Shown: positions 16,920 through 24,356 of the stretch, one piece after another
How the letters are laid out: every line of letters begins with the position of its first letter
How positions within the stretch are numbered: position 1 is the first letter of the stretch
Source: Microbacterium sp. nov. GSS16
GTDB taxonomy: Bacteria > Actinomycetota > Actinomycetes > Actinomycetales > Microbacteriaceae
NCBI RefSeq assembly: GCF_028198145.1
Contig: NZ_CP116338.1
Span: 806,001 to 870,000, forward strand
Direction: 5' to 3'
Length of the DNA stretch: 64,000 bases
The notes under the pieces: generated by a model
Seen by the model: only the letters and a program-made list of their open reading frames with translations
Told to the model about the DNA's origin: nothing
Database searches by the model: none
Program-made: the position numbers and the translations under genes

Positions 16920-18653
16920 GTGTCGCCAGAGCCGCGCATCATCGCCGGTCGCTACCGTGTCGATGAGGTCATCGGGCAAGGCGGCATGGCCAGCGTGCAC
17001 CGCGGCTATGACCTGACCCTGGGTCGAGAGGTCGCCATCAAGATCCTCGACCCCGAACTGGCGCGCGACACCGCGTTCCGCACCCGCTTCCGTCTCGAGG
17101 CCCAGGCCGCGTCGCGCATGTCGCACCCCTCGATCGTGCGCGTGTACGACGCCGGCGACCCCTCGACAGGCTCAGGGACCGCCTCGAGCGGCTCGGATGC
17201 GCAGAAGTCCGGTGAGCAGAGCGAGCCGTACATCGTCATGGAGCTCGTGCGGGGCACCCTGCTGAAGGACATCATCGCGAAGGGCCCGCTCCCCGTCGCC
17301 GACGCGATCCGCTACGAGGACGGCATCCTCGAGGCGCTCGAGTACTCGCACCGCGCGGGCGTCGTGCACCGCGACATCAAGCCCGGCAACGTGATGATCA
17401 CCGACAAGGGCACCGTGAAGGTGATGGACTTCGGCATCGCCCGCGCCGTGTCGGACTCGTCGTCGACCGTGGCTGAGACGACGCAGATCCTCGGCACCGC
17501 CGCATACTTCTCCCCCGAGCAGGCGAAAGGCGAGGCGGTCGACGCGCGCACCGACCTCTACTCGGCCGGAGTCGTGCTGTACGAGATGCTCACGGGTCGT
17601 CAGCCGTTCCGCGGCGACTCCCCCGTGGCCGTCGCGTACCAGCACGTCAGCGAGACACCGCTGCCGCCGACCGAGGTCGACGAGCAGCTGCCCCGGTCGA
17701 TGGATGCCATCGTGCTGCGGGCCCTCGCGAAAGACCCGTATCAGCGGTTCCCCGACGCGGGATCGTTCCGGCTGGCTCTCAAGGCCGTCTCCGACGGCCA
17801 CGCGCCGACCAAGCGCGACATCGGCGCGCTCACCAGCGAGCTCTACGGGCCCAACCCGCGGCAGGCGCAGGAGACCGCACGCTCACTGCGCCAGCTGAGC
17901 ACCGACACCACGATGACCCGCACCCAGTCCGGCCCGCCGGTCGCGTGGATCTGGGCCGGGGTCGCGCTGCTCGCCGTGCTGCTCATCTCAGTGCTGATCT
18001 GGGTGGTCACCCTCGCCATGCAGCCGAACGACGTGCCGACGACATCGGTGACCGTGCCGAACCTCGTCAATCTCACGGCCGACGAAGCCGAGGAGGCCCT
18101 GCAGGAGCGAGGGCTGATCCCCGACATGCGCGAGGAGTCGAGCATCGACTTCGACGAGGGCCGCGTCATCCGCTCGGCGCCCACCACGGGCGCGAAGCTG
18201 ACAGCGGGCACCTCGGTGATCGTGTATGTCTCGAGGGGCATCGACACGGTCGAGATGCCCATCGTCGAGGGCCTATCGCAGGATGCCGCGAAGCAGGTGC
18301 TCGAGGAGGCCCGGCTCGAACTCGGCACGGTGCGGCCGCAGAACGATAAGGACGCTCAGGCCGGAACAGTGCTCAGCGCCAGCGAAGAGGCCGGAGCTCA
18401 GGTCGCCCCGGGCACGGTCGTCGATCTGGTCATCGCCAACGGCCAGGTCACCCTTGAGGACATGACCGGCTTCTCGATGGAAGCCGCGAAGGGTCAGCTC
18501 GAGAAGCTGGGCCTTGAGGCCGAGCCGGTCGAGCTCGGTCCGTGCGCCGACGGACAGACGCCGAACGTCGTCGCCTCGATGTCGAAGGCGCCGGGCGAAG
18601 TGCCGATCCACTCCACGGTCGAGCTGCGCTACTGCGTGCCGCCGGCCGGCTGA
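16920..18653 (+). CDS. pknB: Ser/Thr protein kinase PknB with three PASTA domains
   Basis: 577 residues, GTG start after GAGGGGAG. Kinase motifs are [31 protein letters not shown] and SPEQ. The membrane helix is about 340-366, followed by three PASTA repeats (about 378-447, 448-515, 516-577) that sense muropeptides or lipid II outside the cell. Odd: between VYDAGD and EPYIVMEL is a roughly 20-residue insert (PSTGSGTASSGSDAQKSGEQ) whose first part is encoded by the dispersed CGACAGGCTCAGGGACC repeat. The 3' end overlaps the convergent amidotransferase gene by 25 bases. Confidence 0.95.
   Translation: MSPEPRIIAGRYRVDEVIGQGGMASVHRGYDLTLGREVAIKILDPELARDTAFRTRFRLEAQAASRMSHPSIVRVYDAGDPSTGSGTASSGSDAQKSGEQSEPYIVMELVRGTLLKDIIAKGPLPVADAIRYEDGILEALEYSHRAGVVHRDIKPGNVMITDKGTVKVMDFGIARAVSDSSSTVAETTQILGTAAYFSPEQAKGEAVDARTDLYSAGVVLYEMLTGRQPFRGDSPVAVAYQHVSETPLPPTEVDEQLPRSMDAIVLRALAKDPYQRFPDAGSFRLALKAVSDGHAPTKRDIGALTSELYGPNPRQAQETARSLRQLSTDTTMTRTQSGPPVAWIWAGVALLAVLLISVLIWVVTLAMQPNDVPTTSVTVPNLVNLTADEAEEALQERGLIPDMREESSIDFDEGRVIRSAPTTGAKLTAGTSVIVYVSRGIDTVEMPIVEGLSQDAAKQVLEEARLELGTVRPQNDKDAQAGTVLSASEEAGAQVAPGTVVDLVIANGQVTLEDMTGFSMEAAKGQLEKLGLEAEPVELGPCADGQTPNVVASMSKAPGEVPIHSTVELRYCVPPAG
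17158..17180 (+). repeat. Dispersed repeat copy inside the PknB kinase domain
   Basis: CTCGACAGGCTCAGGGACC read in frame as STGSGT. It lies at the start of a low-complexity insert in the N-lobe of the kinase. Confidence 0.65.
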
Positions 18654-19276
18654 CGCTGGCTCGCGCTCGACGGCACAGACGAGAGCCAGTTGCCGAGCAG
18701 GCGGTGCCCGTGATCGGTCAGCACGCTCTCGGGGTGGAACTGCACCCCGAGAATCGGCAGCGTCTCGTGCTCGACCGCCATGATCGTGCCGTGCTCGGCG
18801 CGAGCGGTGACGCGCAGCATCGGCGGCAGAGTCGCATCATCGAGGGCGAGCGAGTGATAGCGTCCCGCCGCGAACGGCGAGGGGATGCCGTCGAACAGGG
18901 CTGATCCGTCGTGGCTCACCTGCGAGACCATGCCGTGCATCAGCTCAGGGGCGGCTCCCACCGCGCCGCCGAAGGCCTCGCCGATCGCCTGATGACCGAG
19001 GCAGACACCGAGCAGCGGCATCCCCGTCTCGGCCGCGAGATGCACGACGGCGATCGACGCGCCCGCATCGGCCGGTGCGCCCGGCCCGGGAGAGATCATC
19101 ACCGCGTCGTGAGCGCGAAGGCGCTCCCGCCAATGGCGGATCACCTCGGCATCCGGAACTGCGCCTGCGGCATCCGCCTCCACCATCACCACCTCTGCAC
19201 CCAGCTCACAGAGGTAGCCGATGAGGGTGTGCACGAAGCTGTCGTGGTTGTCGACCACGAGCACCCTCGGTGTCAC
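18629..19276 (-). CDS. pabA: Glutamine amidotransferase, anthranilate/aminodeoxychorismate synthase component II
   Basis: 215 residues from a GTG. Class I glutamine amidotransferase with nucleophile Cys92 (GVCLGHQAIGE), the oxyanion strand ISPGPGAP, and the His-Glu pair in GVQFHPESV. It provides ammonia from glutamine for chorismate amination. In mycobacteria the gene at this place is annotated trpG or pabA; which pathway it serves cannot be told here. It shares GTGA with the small upstream membrane-protein gene. Confidence 0.88.
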   Translation of the reverse strand: MTPRVLVVDNHDSFVHTLIGYLCELGAEVVMVEADAAGAVPDAEVIRHWRERLRAHDAVMISPGPGAPADAGASIAVVHLAAETGMPLLGVCLGHQAIGEAFGGAVGAAPELMHGMVSQVSHDGSALFDGIPSPFAAGRYHSLALDDATLPPMLRVTARAEHGTIMAVEHETLPILGVQFHPESVLTDHGHRLLGNWLSSVPSSASQRQPAGGTQ

Positions 19277-19428
19277 TGCAGGTCCACCTCGCCGGGGGTG
19301 ATCAGCGGGCTGATCCAGGGGAACACGTGGAAGAACAGCGCGTAGAGCACGGCCGCAACCAGCAGGAGGACGATGAGCAGGCGCATCCACCACGGACCGG
19401 GCAGGAGGCGCCAAAGGGCTGCGTACAT
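19273..19428 (-). CDS. Small single-span membrane protein between sortase and amidotransferase
   Basis: 51 residues: MYAALWRLLPGPWW, then a hydrophobic helix of about 20 residues (residues 17-37), then FHVFPWISPLITPGEVDLQ. It is translationally coupled on both sides: its start overlaps the sortase stop (TGATG) and its stop overlaps the amidotransferase start (GTGA). Codon use is like its neighbours. I believe similar tiny proteins occur at this place in related genomes, but the function is unknown. It may assist the sortase in the membrane; this is inference from position. Confidence 0.75.
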   Translation of the reverse strand: MYAALWRLLPGPWWMRLLIVLLLVAAVLYALFFHVFPWISPLITPGEVDLQ

Positions 19429-20231
19429 CAGCGGACTCCTTCGGCAGACGGACTGGCTTCCTCGACGGATGCGAGCGACGCGGGCGGTCCCTCAGCGCGC
19501 GGCTGGAAGCTCTCGAACACGCCGTACGCCACGATGCGCTCCGCCAACGAGTACAGCGGCGAGCACGCGGTGAGCGTGATGAACCGATCCGAAGGGGCGA
19601 CCTCCGGCATCTGCGGCACGTCGAGCAGCACGTCCCCCGCGGACGGCTTCACATACTGCAGGTTGCGGAACCGGTACGTGTACCAGCCGCCTTGCGTCTC
19701 GACGACGATCGCGTCGTCGAGCCGCAGCTTGTCGATGCGGTTGAACGGCTTGCCCCAGGTCGTGCGGTGACCGGCGAGAGAGAAGTTGCCGACCTCTCCT
19801 GGCATCTTCGACTGCTCGTAGAGGCCGATGCCGATCCGGTCGAGCGTCCGCTCGCGCGACGTGCCGCCGGCGATGTGCACGTTGTAGTCGTCGCCGAAGC
19901 GCGGGATGCGCATGTTCGCGAACACCTCCGCATCCGCCGGGTGCGCCAGCACGGGCGGCTCGTATACCGTCTCGTCGCCCTGCTGCACGACCGGTGGCGG
20001 TTCGGGAGGCGGGACCCGCGCCCACTGCTCGGAGAGCTCGGCGCCCTTCGCGTTGTTCTCGGCGCCGATGATCAGATCGCCGATCCACATCTGCCACGAC
20101 ACGAACAGCAGCACCAGCACGCCCGCGGTGAGCAGCAGCTCGCCGAGCACACTGGCGAAAGTCGCGCGGGAGCGACGACGGGCCGGTTTCGAGCGTCGCG
20201 ACGGAGCCTGAGACGTCGCGAACGCATGCAT
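19428..20231 (-). CDS. Class E sortase
   Basis: 267 residues. The N terminus is basic (SRRSKPARRRSR) followed by one membrane helix (SVLGELLLTAGVLVLLFVSW). The sortase domain has catalytic His in LAGHRTTWG, Cys in TLTACSPL and Arg in LAERIV. Class E sortases of high-GC actinobacteria attach LAXTG-type proteins to peptidoglycan. The ATG is chosen because TAGACT lies seven bases upstream. Confidence 0.9.
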   Translation of the reverse strand: MHAFATSQAPSRRSKPARRRSRATFASVLGELLLTAGVLVLLFVSWQMWIGDLIIGAENNAKGAELSEQWARVPPPEPPPVVQQGDETVYEPPVLAHPADAEVFANMRIPRFGDDYNVHIAGGTSRERTLDRIGIGLYEQSKMPGEVGNFSLAGHRTTWGKPFNRIDKLRLDDAIVVETQGGWYTYRFRNLQYVKPSAGDVLLDVPQMPEVAPSDRFITLTACSPLYSLAERIVAYGVFESFQPRAEGPPASLASVEEASPSAEGVR

Positions 20232-20238
20232 AGGGGGA

Positions 20239-20244
20239 AGTCTA
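20239..20244 (-). promoter_or_regulatory. -10 element of the sortase operon, leaderless
   Basis: TAGACT on the minus strand, seven bases before the sortase ATG. It is ten bases away from the opposing crgA -10, so the two promoters are almost back to back. Confidence 0.5.
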
Positions 20245-20254
20245 TTCGCCCGGC

Positions 20255-20260
20255 TAGAAT
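20255..20260 (+). promoter_or_regulatory. -10 element of crgA, leaderless
   Basis: TAGAAT, seven bases before the crgA ATG. Confidence 0.55.
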
Positions 20261-20267
20261 GATGCGC

Positions 20268-20507
20268 ATGGCACGTGACCGCAATCCTGAAGAACCCGCC
20301 GTCGAGCGTCCCGAGGGCGATGCCGCCCCGAACGCCGTGTGGTTCAAGCCCGTCATGGTCGGCTTCATGCTGCTCGGCCTGGCGTGGATCCTCGTCTACT
20401 ACATCTCCGGCTCGCGCTTCCCCATCCCCGGTCTCGACTCGTGGAATCTCGGGATCGGCCTGGGGATCGCCCTCATCGGTTTCCTGATGACGACGCGCTG
20501 GCGCTGA
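20268..20507 (+). CDS. crgA: Cell division protein CrgA
   Basis: 79 residues, a soluble charged N terminus and two membrane helices (KPVMVGFMLLGLAWILVYYIS and LGIGLGIALIGFLMTTRW). CrgA is an actinobacterial divisome protein that binds FtsZ, FtsI and FtsQ and affects septum placement. The position next to the pknB cluster matches mycobacteria and Streptomyces. A longer open frame upstream is antisense to the sortase and not used. Confidence 0.93.
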   Translation: MARDRNPEEPAVERPEGDAAPNAVWFKPVMVGFMLLGLAWILVYYISGSRFPIPGLDSWNLGIGLGIALIGFLMTTRWR

Positions 20508-20542
20508 CACTCCAGCCGGCGCGGGCCGACGAGCCCGTACTC

Positions 20543-20574
20543 GACGCCTCCTCACCCTGTGGTGAGGGGGCGTC
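20543..20574 (+). terminator. Terminator after crgA
   Basis: Arms GACGCCTCCTCACC and GGTGAGGGGGCGTC pair over 14 positions with one G-T wobble and a CTGT loop, followed by TCGCTTT. Confidence 0.75.
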
Positions 20575-20589
20575 TCGCTTTCCCCAGGT

Positions 20590-20664
20590 GGTTGTTAACA
20601 ACCTCCTCCACCTGTGAATAACACCGGTGTAATTCTCCCCAGGTGTGGACAGTCCTGTGGATAA
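20590..20664. other. DnaA-box-like cluster with a 14-bp palindrome
   Basis: The palindrome GGTTGTTAACAACC (20590-20603) is followed by TGTGAATAA (20613-20621, one change from a DnaA box) and a perfect box TGTGGATAA (20656-20664). It lies in the crgA-rhomboid convergent gap, 19 kb from oriC. The rest of the gap to 20746 shows nothing else. Confidence 0.5.
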
Positions 20665-20746
20665 CCACGGGGGATACTGTGCAGAGCGGTGTGGAGAGCC
20701 TGTGCAGAGGATGTGCAGAACCGCGCTCCCCGCCTCTCGGGCGGCG

Positions 20747-21628
20747 TCAGAACAGGTTGCGCAGCACGACCGGAGTCACCAGGAAGGCGACGGCCAGAAG
20801 CGCGATCGTGAGCACCACGAGCAGCAGGATCTGGACGAGACGCTGCGAGTGACGGCGGGTGCGGGCGAAGATCAGGCCGACCAGAGCGCCGACCGCCGCT
20901 CCCCCGATGTGCGCCTGCCAGGCGATGTTCAGCGTCTGGATGAAGCCGATCGCCAGGTTGATGGCGAGGATCACGAGGATGCCGCGGATATTGGCGCCGA
21001 TGTGGCGGCCTATCACCAGAAGCGCACCCATCAGGGCGAAGATCCCGCCCGAGGCGCCAACGGTGGCGGCGAGCGGATCGAATACGGCCATCGCCACCGA
21101 GCCGCCGAGGCCGCCGATGAGATACAGGGCGACGAATCTCCACCGTCCGAGCAGCGGCTCGAGACTGCGACCGATCATCCACAGCGCGAGCATGTTCAGC
21201 AGGAAGTGCGTGATGCCCGAGTGCACGAGCATCGTCGTCAGCAGCCGCCAGGGCTGGAACGAGAAGTCGCCGCCGAACATGTCGGGGAACAGGTAGGGCG
21301 CGGCGAAGAGCAGGGTCCGGTCGATGATCGGGCCGAGCAGCAGCTGCAGCACCCCGACGACCGCGGTCACGCCGATGATCGCGTACGTCGCGATCGGCTT
21401 CGAGGAGTCGACGCCGGAGCGCCAGGCCCGGTGGGCGCGGCGCTGTGCGGGCGTCTGCGCCTTGCGGTCGGCCTTCATGCACTCCGGGCAGATGACGCCG
21501 ACGGGCGCCTGGGTCTGGCAGTCGGCGCAGATGGTGCGCGTGCAACGCTGGCAGAGCACGAAGCTCTGCCGATCCGGATGCCGGTAGCAGAAGTTCTCGC
21601 GGTTGCGCGTGAAATCAGGAGAGGTCAT
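20747..21628 (-). CDS. Rhomboid-family intramembrane serine protease
   Basis: 293 residues. An N-terminal zinc-binding region (CYRHPDR, CQRCTRTICADC, CPEC) precedes six or seven membrane helices. Active-site residues are Ser193 (GASGG) and His240 (AHIGG), with the helix-2 HFLLNMLALW motif giving His141 and Asn145. It cuts membrane proteins within the bilayer; the substrate is unknown. It is in the same direction as, and just downstream of, the cyclophilin gene, a common actinobacterial pair. Confidence 0.92.
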   Translation of the reverse strand: MTSPDFTRNRENFCYRHPDRQSFVLCQRCTRTICADCQTQAPVGVICPECMKADRKAQTPAQRRAHRAWRSGVDSSKPIATYAIIGVTAVVGVLQLLLGPIIDRTLLFAAPYLFPDMFGGDFSFQPWRLLTTMLVHSGITHFLLNMLALWMIGRSLEPLLGRWRFVALYLIGGLGGSVAMAVFDPLAATVGASGGIFALMGALLVIGRHIGANIRGILVILAINLAIGFIQTLNIAWQAHIGGAAVGALVGLIFARTRRHSQRLVQILLLVVLTIALLAVAFLVTPVVLRNLF

Positions 21629-21653
21629 CCGGATCGGCTCGAGCGGTCGTGTC

Positions 21654-22211
21654 TCAGTTGGCGACGATGTCGACCGAGTGCAGCACGACGTCCTCGACGG
21701 GACGGTCCTGCGCGCCGGTGCGCACCTTGGCGATCTCATCGACGACGGCCTTGGAGGCGTCGTCGGCGACGACGCCGAAGATCGTGTGCTTGCCCTGCAG
21801 CCACGGGGTCGGGTCGGTCGTGATGAAGAACTGCGAGCCGTTGGTGCCCTCGGCCTGGCCCGTGATGGCGTTGCGGCGCAGACCGGCGTTCGCCATGGCG
21901 AGCACGTACGGGTCGTTGAAGTTCAGCTCGGGGTGGATCTCGTCGTTGAAGTTGTAGCCCGGACCGCCGATGCCCTGACCGAGCGGGTCGCCGCCCTGGA
22001 TCATGAAGTTGGGGATGATGCGGTGGAAGATGACGTCCTTGTACAGCGGGCCCTCGCCCGGCTTGCCGGTGGCGGGGTGCGTCCACGCCTTCGAGCCGTC
22101 GGCGAGGCCGACGAAGTTGGCGACCGTGTTCGGAGCGTGGTCGCCGAACAGGTTGATGACGATGTCACCGTGGTTGGTGTGCAGGGTTGCGACGTGAGAT
22201 GCGTGAGGCAT
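21654..22211 (-). CDS. Peptidyl-prolyl cis-trans isomerase, cyclophilin type
   Basis: 185 residues, cytoplasmic cyclophilin. Conserved active-site segments are FHRIIPNFMIQGGDP with catalytic Arg, GTNGSQFFIT and LQGKHTIFGVV. It speeds proline isomerisation during folding. GACAAT lies six bases before the ATG, suggesting another leaderless message. Confidence 0.95.
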   Translation of the reverse strand: MPHASHVATLHTNHGDIVINLFGDHAPNTVANFVGLADGSKAWTHPATGKPGEGPLYKDVIFHRIIPNFMIQGGDPLGQGIGGPGYNFNDEIHPELNFNDPYVLAMANAGLRRNAITGQAEGTNGSQFFITTDPTPWLQGKHTIFGVVADDASKAVVDEIAKVRTGAQDRPVEDVVLHSVDIVAN

Positions 22212-22217
22212 GGCTCC

Positions 22218-22223
22218 ATTGTC
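22218..22223 (-). promoter_or_regulatory. Possible -10 element of the cyclophilin gene
   Basis: GACAAT on the minus strand, six bases from the ATG. It is a weaker match to TANNNT than the other leaderless promoters. Confidence 0.3.
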
Positions 22224-22355
22224 GCAGAGCCCTCCTGTGCGGGCGCGGCGTATTGTCTCGTTTCCGCGCGCCGACCGCCAGACTCTGCTCCAATTCAGTG
22301 TGTTGTGGTTGGATGATCAGCGGAACGGACATCGACCGACCGACGGGAGAGCAAC

Positions 22356-22853
22356 GTGAATCTCAGCCGCAAGCGCAAGAAGGAACTGCGTCGACTTCAG
22401 CAGGACGCCGGACGACTCTGGGAGTCGCAGCAGGTTCTCGTCGGGCACGCTGCCGACGTCGCCCGTGAGGCCGGACGCCAGCTGGGCAACTTCAACCGCG
22501 AACAGGTCTTGCCCTCTGTGCACGACTCGTACGAGCGCCACCTCGCCCCCGCCGTCGACCGCGGCGTGAAGTTCGGCAAGCACGTCGTCGACCATCGGGT
22601 CGTTCCGGTCGTGGGCGGCGTCGTCGGCACCGCCCTCTCGGCGTGGGATGTCGCGAACAAGAAGCGCGCCGACCTCGGCTGGGGCCCCCGCCACGTCGCT
22701 CCGCAGAAGAAGAGCATGGGCTTCGGCTCGGTCGTCGCGATCGTGCTCGGCGTCGCCGCGGCGGTCGGCGTCGTCGCCGCCGCGTGGCAGGCGCTGCGCG
22801 CAGACGACGAGCTGTGGGTCGCCGACGACCCGCTGTCTCCGCCCAACGCGTGA
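22356..22853 (+). CDS. Conserved hypothetical protein with a C-terminal membrane helix
   Basis: 165 residues, GTG start after GAGAGC. The N-terminal two thirds are basic and predicted helical (LSRKRKKELRRLQQDAGRLW). A single hydrophobic helix (SVVAIVLGVAAAVGVVAAAW) is followed by an acidic tail, DDELWVADDPLSPP. No catalytic motif was recognised. The same composition is seen in actinobacterial proteins of unknown function. The downstream YbaK-type gene overlaps by four bases (GTGA), so the two are co-translated. Confidence 0.7.
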   Translation: MNLSRKRKKELRRLQQDAGRLWESQQVLVGHAADVAREAGRQLGNFNREQVLPSVHDSYERHLAPAVDRGVKFGKHVVDHRVVPVVGGVVGTALSAWDVANKKRADLGWGPRHVAPQKKSMGFGSVVAIVLGVAAAVGVVAAAWQALRADDELWVADDPLSPPNA

Positions 22854-23365
22854 TCCACGCCGACCCGCATGAGCGGGTGCGTGCTGCTGCGGCCGCTCGA
22901 GGACTCGACATCGAGATCCGAGAGCGGCCGCAGGCGCGCAGTCTGCGCGACGCAGCCGCGCTTCTCGGGCTGCAGCCGTCCGACATCGTGAAGACCCTCG
23001 TCGTGAAGACCTCCGCGACCGGCTCAGCGACGCGCCCTCAATACCTCTTCGCCCTGGTTCCCGGTGGGCGTTCCATCTCGTGGCCGAAGCTGCGTGCCGT
23101 CGTCGGCGTGAACAGGCTGCGCCTCCCCGAGCCCGAGCTCGCGCTGGAGGCGACAGGCTTCGAACGAGGCACGATCGTGCCGATCGGCAGCACCACCGAC
23201 TGGCCCGTGTACGCCGACGAGACCATCGTCGGACGCCGCATCGCGATGGGCGCGGGTGCACACGGTTACAGCCTCTTCACCGAGGCCGACGACCTGATCC
23301 GCGCCTACGGCGCGACGGTCGCCGACATCTCCCAGCCCGAGCCGCCTGGCGACAGCCCCCGCTGA
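22850..23365 (+). CDS. YbaK/EbsC-type aminoacyl-tRNA deacylase
   Basis: 171 residues from a GTG overlapping the upstream stop. The YbaK/ProRS editing-domain pattern is visible: IVKTLVVKT with the key lysine, YLFALVPGGRSISWPKL, and GTIVPIGSTTDWPVYADE. Such proteins hydrolyse wrongly charged tRNAs such as Cys-tRNA-Pro. It converges on the NUDIX gene. Confidence 0.85.
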   Translation: MIHADPHERVRAAAAARGLDIEIRERPQARSLRDAAALLGLQPSDIVKTLVVKTSATGSATRPQYLFALVPGGRSISWPKLRAVVGVNRLRLPEPELALEATGFERGTIVPIGSTTDWPVYADETIVGRRIAMGAGAHGYSLFTEADDLIRAYGATVADISQPEPPGDSPR

Positions 23366-23366
23366 C

Positions 23367-23465
23367 TCAGGCGGCGCCGTCGATCACGGTGTCGAGCACG
23401 CCCGCAGCGACCGCGGCCGTCTCCCGCCGCAGTCGCCGCCATGCCGTTTCGATCTGCGAGCAGTG
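23367..23465 (-). other. Possible in-frame extension or gene remnant after the NUDIX stop
   Basis: On the minus strand, the frame of the NUDIX gene continues after its TGA for 32 coding-like codons (including AWRRLRRETAAVAAGV) to a second TGA. Third positions are mostly G or C as in real genes here. It may be the eroded end of another gene or of a longer NUDIX protein. Confidence 0.3.
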
Positions 23466-23909
23466 TCAGCCGGCCTGCGCCGGCAGCAGGGCCGCCATTC
23501 GCAGACCGATGTCGACGAGCTTCACCCGCTGCAGCGCGGTGACCTCGTCGAGCGTGAACCAGCCCGCCATGTCGGTCGAGCCGTTCTTCTCGAACCGCAG
23601 TGCGCCGCCCGTGACCTCAGCGCGGTAGACGATCCGCAGGGTGTGCAGGGGCACCTTGTTCTCGTCGCGGCGCACGCGACGAGAAGCCGGGATCACCCGG
23701 GAGTGGATGCCCAGCAGCGCCGTCGTCTCGATGCGGAATCCCGTCTCCTCACGCAGCTCCCGCCGCACGGCGAGCTCGGGATCCTCGCCCTCTTCGAGTC
23801 CGCCGCCGGGGAGCGTCCACGCCACGCGTCGGCCCTCGACCCATCGGGCCAGCAGCACGCGGCCGCCGTCGTCGGTGACGATCCCGTAGGCGGCGACGCG
23901 CAGGTCCAT
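23466..23909 (-). CDS. NUDIX hydrolase
   Basis: 147 residues. The NUDIX box is complete (GGGLEEGEDPELAVRRELRE followed by ETGF), so it should cleave a nucleoside diphosphate linked to another group; the substrate is not deducible. The ATG is supported by TACTGT six bases upstream. A longer frame upstream runs antisense to nothing but lacks coding character. Confidence 0.85.
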   Translation of the reverse strand: MDLRVAAYGIVTDDGGRVLLARWVEGRRVAWTLPGGGLEEGEDPELAVRRELREETGFRIETTALLGIHSRVIPASRRVRRDENKVPLHTLRIVYRAEVTGGALRFEKNGSTDMAGWFTLDEVTALQRVKLVDIGLRMAALLPAQAG

Positions 23910-23915
23910 GCACTC

Positions 23916-23921
23916 ACAGTA
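23916..23921 (-). promoter_or_regulatory. -10 element of the NUDIX gene, leaderless
   Basis: TACTGT on the minus strand, six bases before the ATG. Confidence 0.45.
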
Positions 23922-23944
23922 GTCGCGGTGCCGCCGGCTGCGGG

Positions 23945-24256
23945 TCAGGCTGTCTCGACCGGCTCGATGTGCTCTTCGGTGAGCAGGATGCCACCGCTGG
24001 TGTTCGCGGAGTTCGACAGCTCGCTGAGCCACTGATGGCTCAGATCCGGGGCGACGGGCTCGTCGAAGCTGAAGCGCAGGGGGATGGACGGGTGCAGCCA
24101 TAGCGTCGATCGTCCCGAGCCGTCCGGATGGCGCCATGACAGCGTGAAGCTCTCGTTGCGACGCAGCTTGAGGGCGATCACGACCTTGAGGTGCGCGAGC
24201 GTGCGATCGTCGACCTCGATCGGATCGGGTGAATTGCCGTAGTAGATGAATCCCAT
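23945..24256 (-). CDS. DUF7882-family protein, copy 2
   Basis: 103 residues. It aligns along its whole length with the copy at 9136-9456: VDDRTLAHLKVVIALKLRRN, ESFTLSW, LWLHPSIPLRFSFDEPV. The function is unknown; no signal peptide or membrane segment. It is monocistronic, upstream of the NUDIX gene on the same strand with a 35-base gap that holds the NUDIX -10. Confidence 0.75.
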   Translation of the reverse strand: MGFIYYGNSPDPIEVDDRTLAHLKVVIALKLRRNESFTLSWRHPDGSGRSTLWLHPSIPLRFSFDEPVAPDLSHQWLSELSNSANTSGGILLTEEHIEPVETA

Positions 24257-24356
24257 TGGTGCTCACCGTACGAGGAACGCCCGACCGCTGCATCCGCATG
24301 CGTCACCGAGCGACGCCGAACGCACGTGCTGTTCGTTCTCTGACCGCTCGGGCCGG

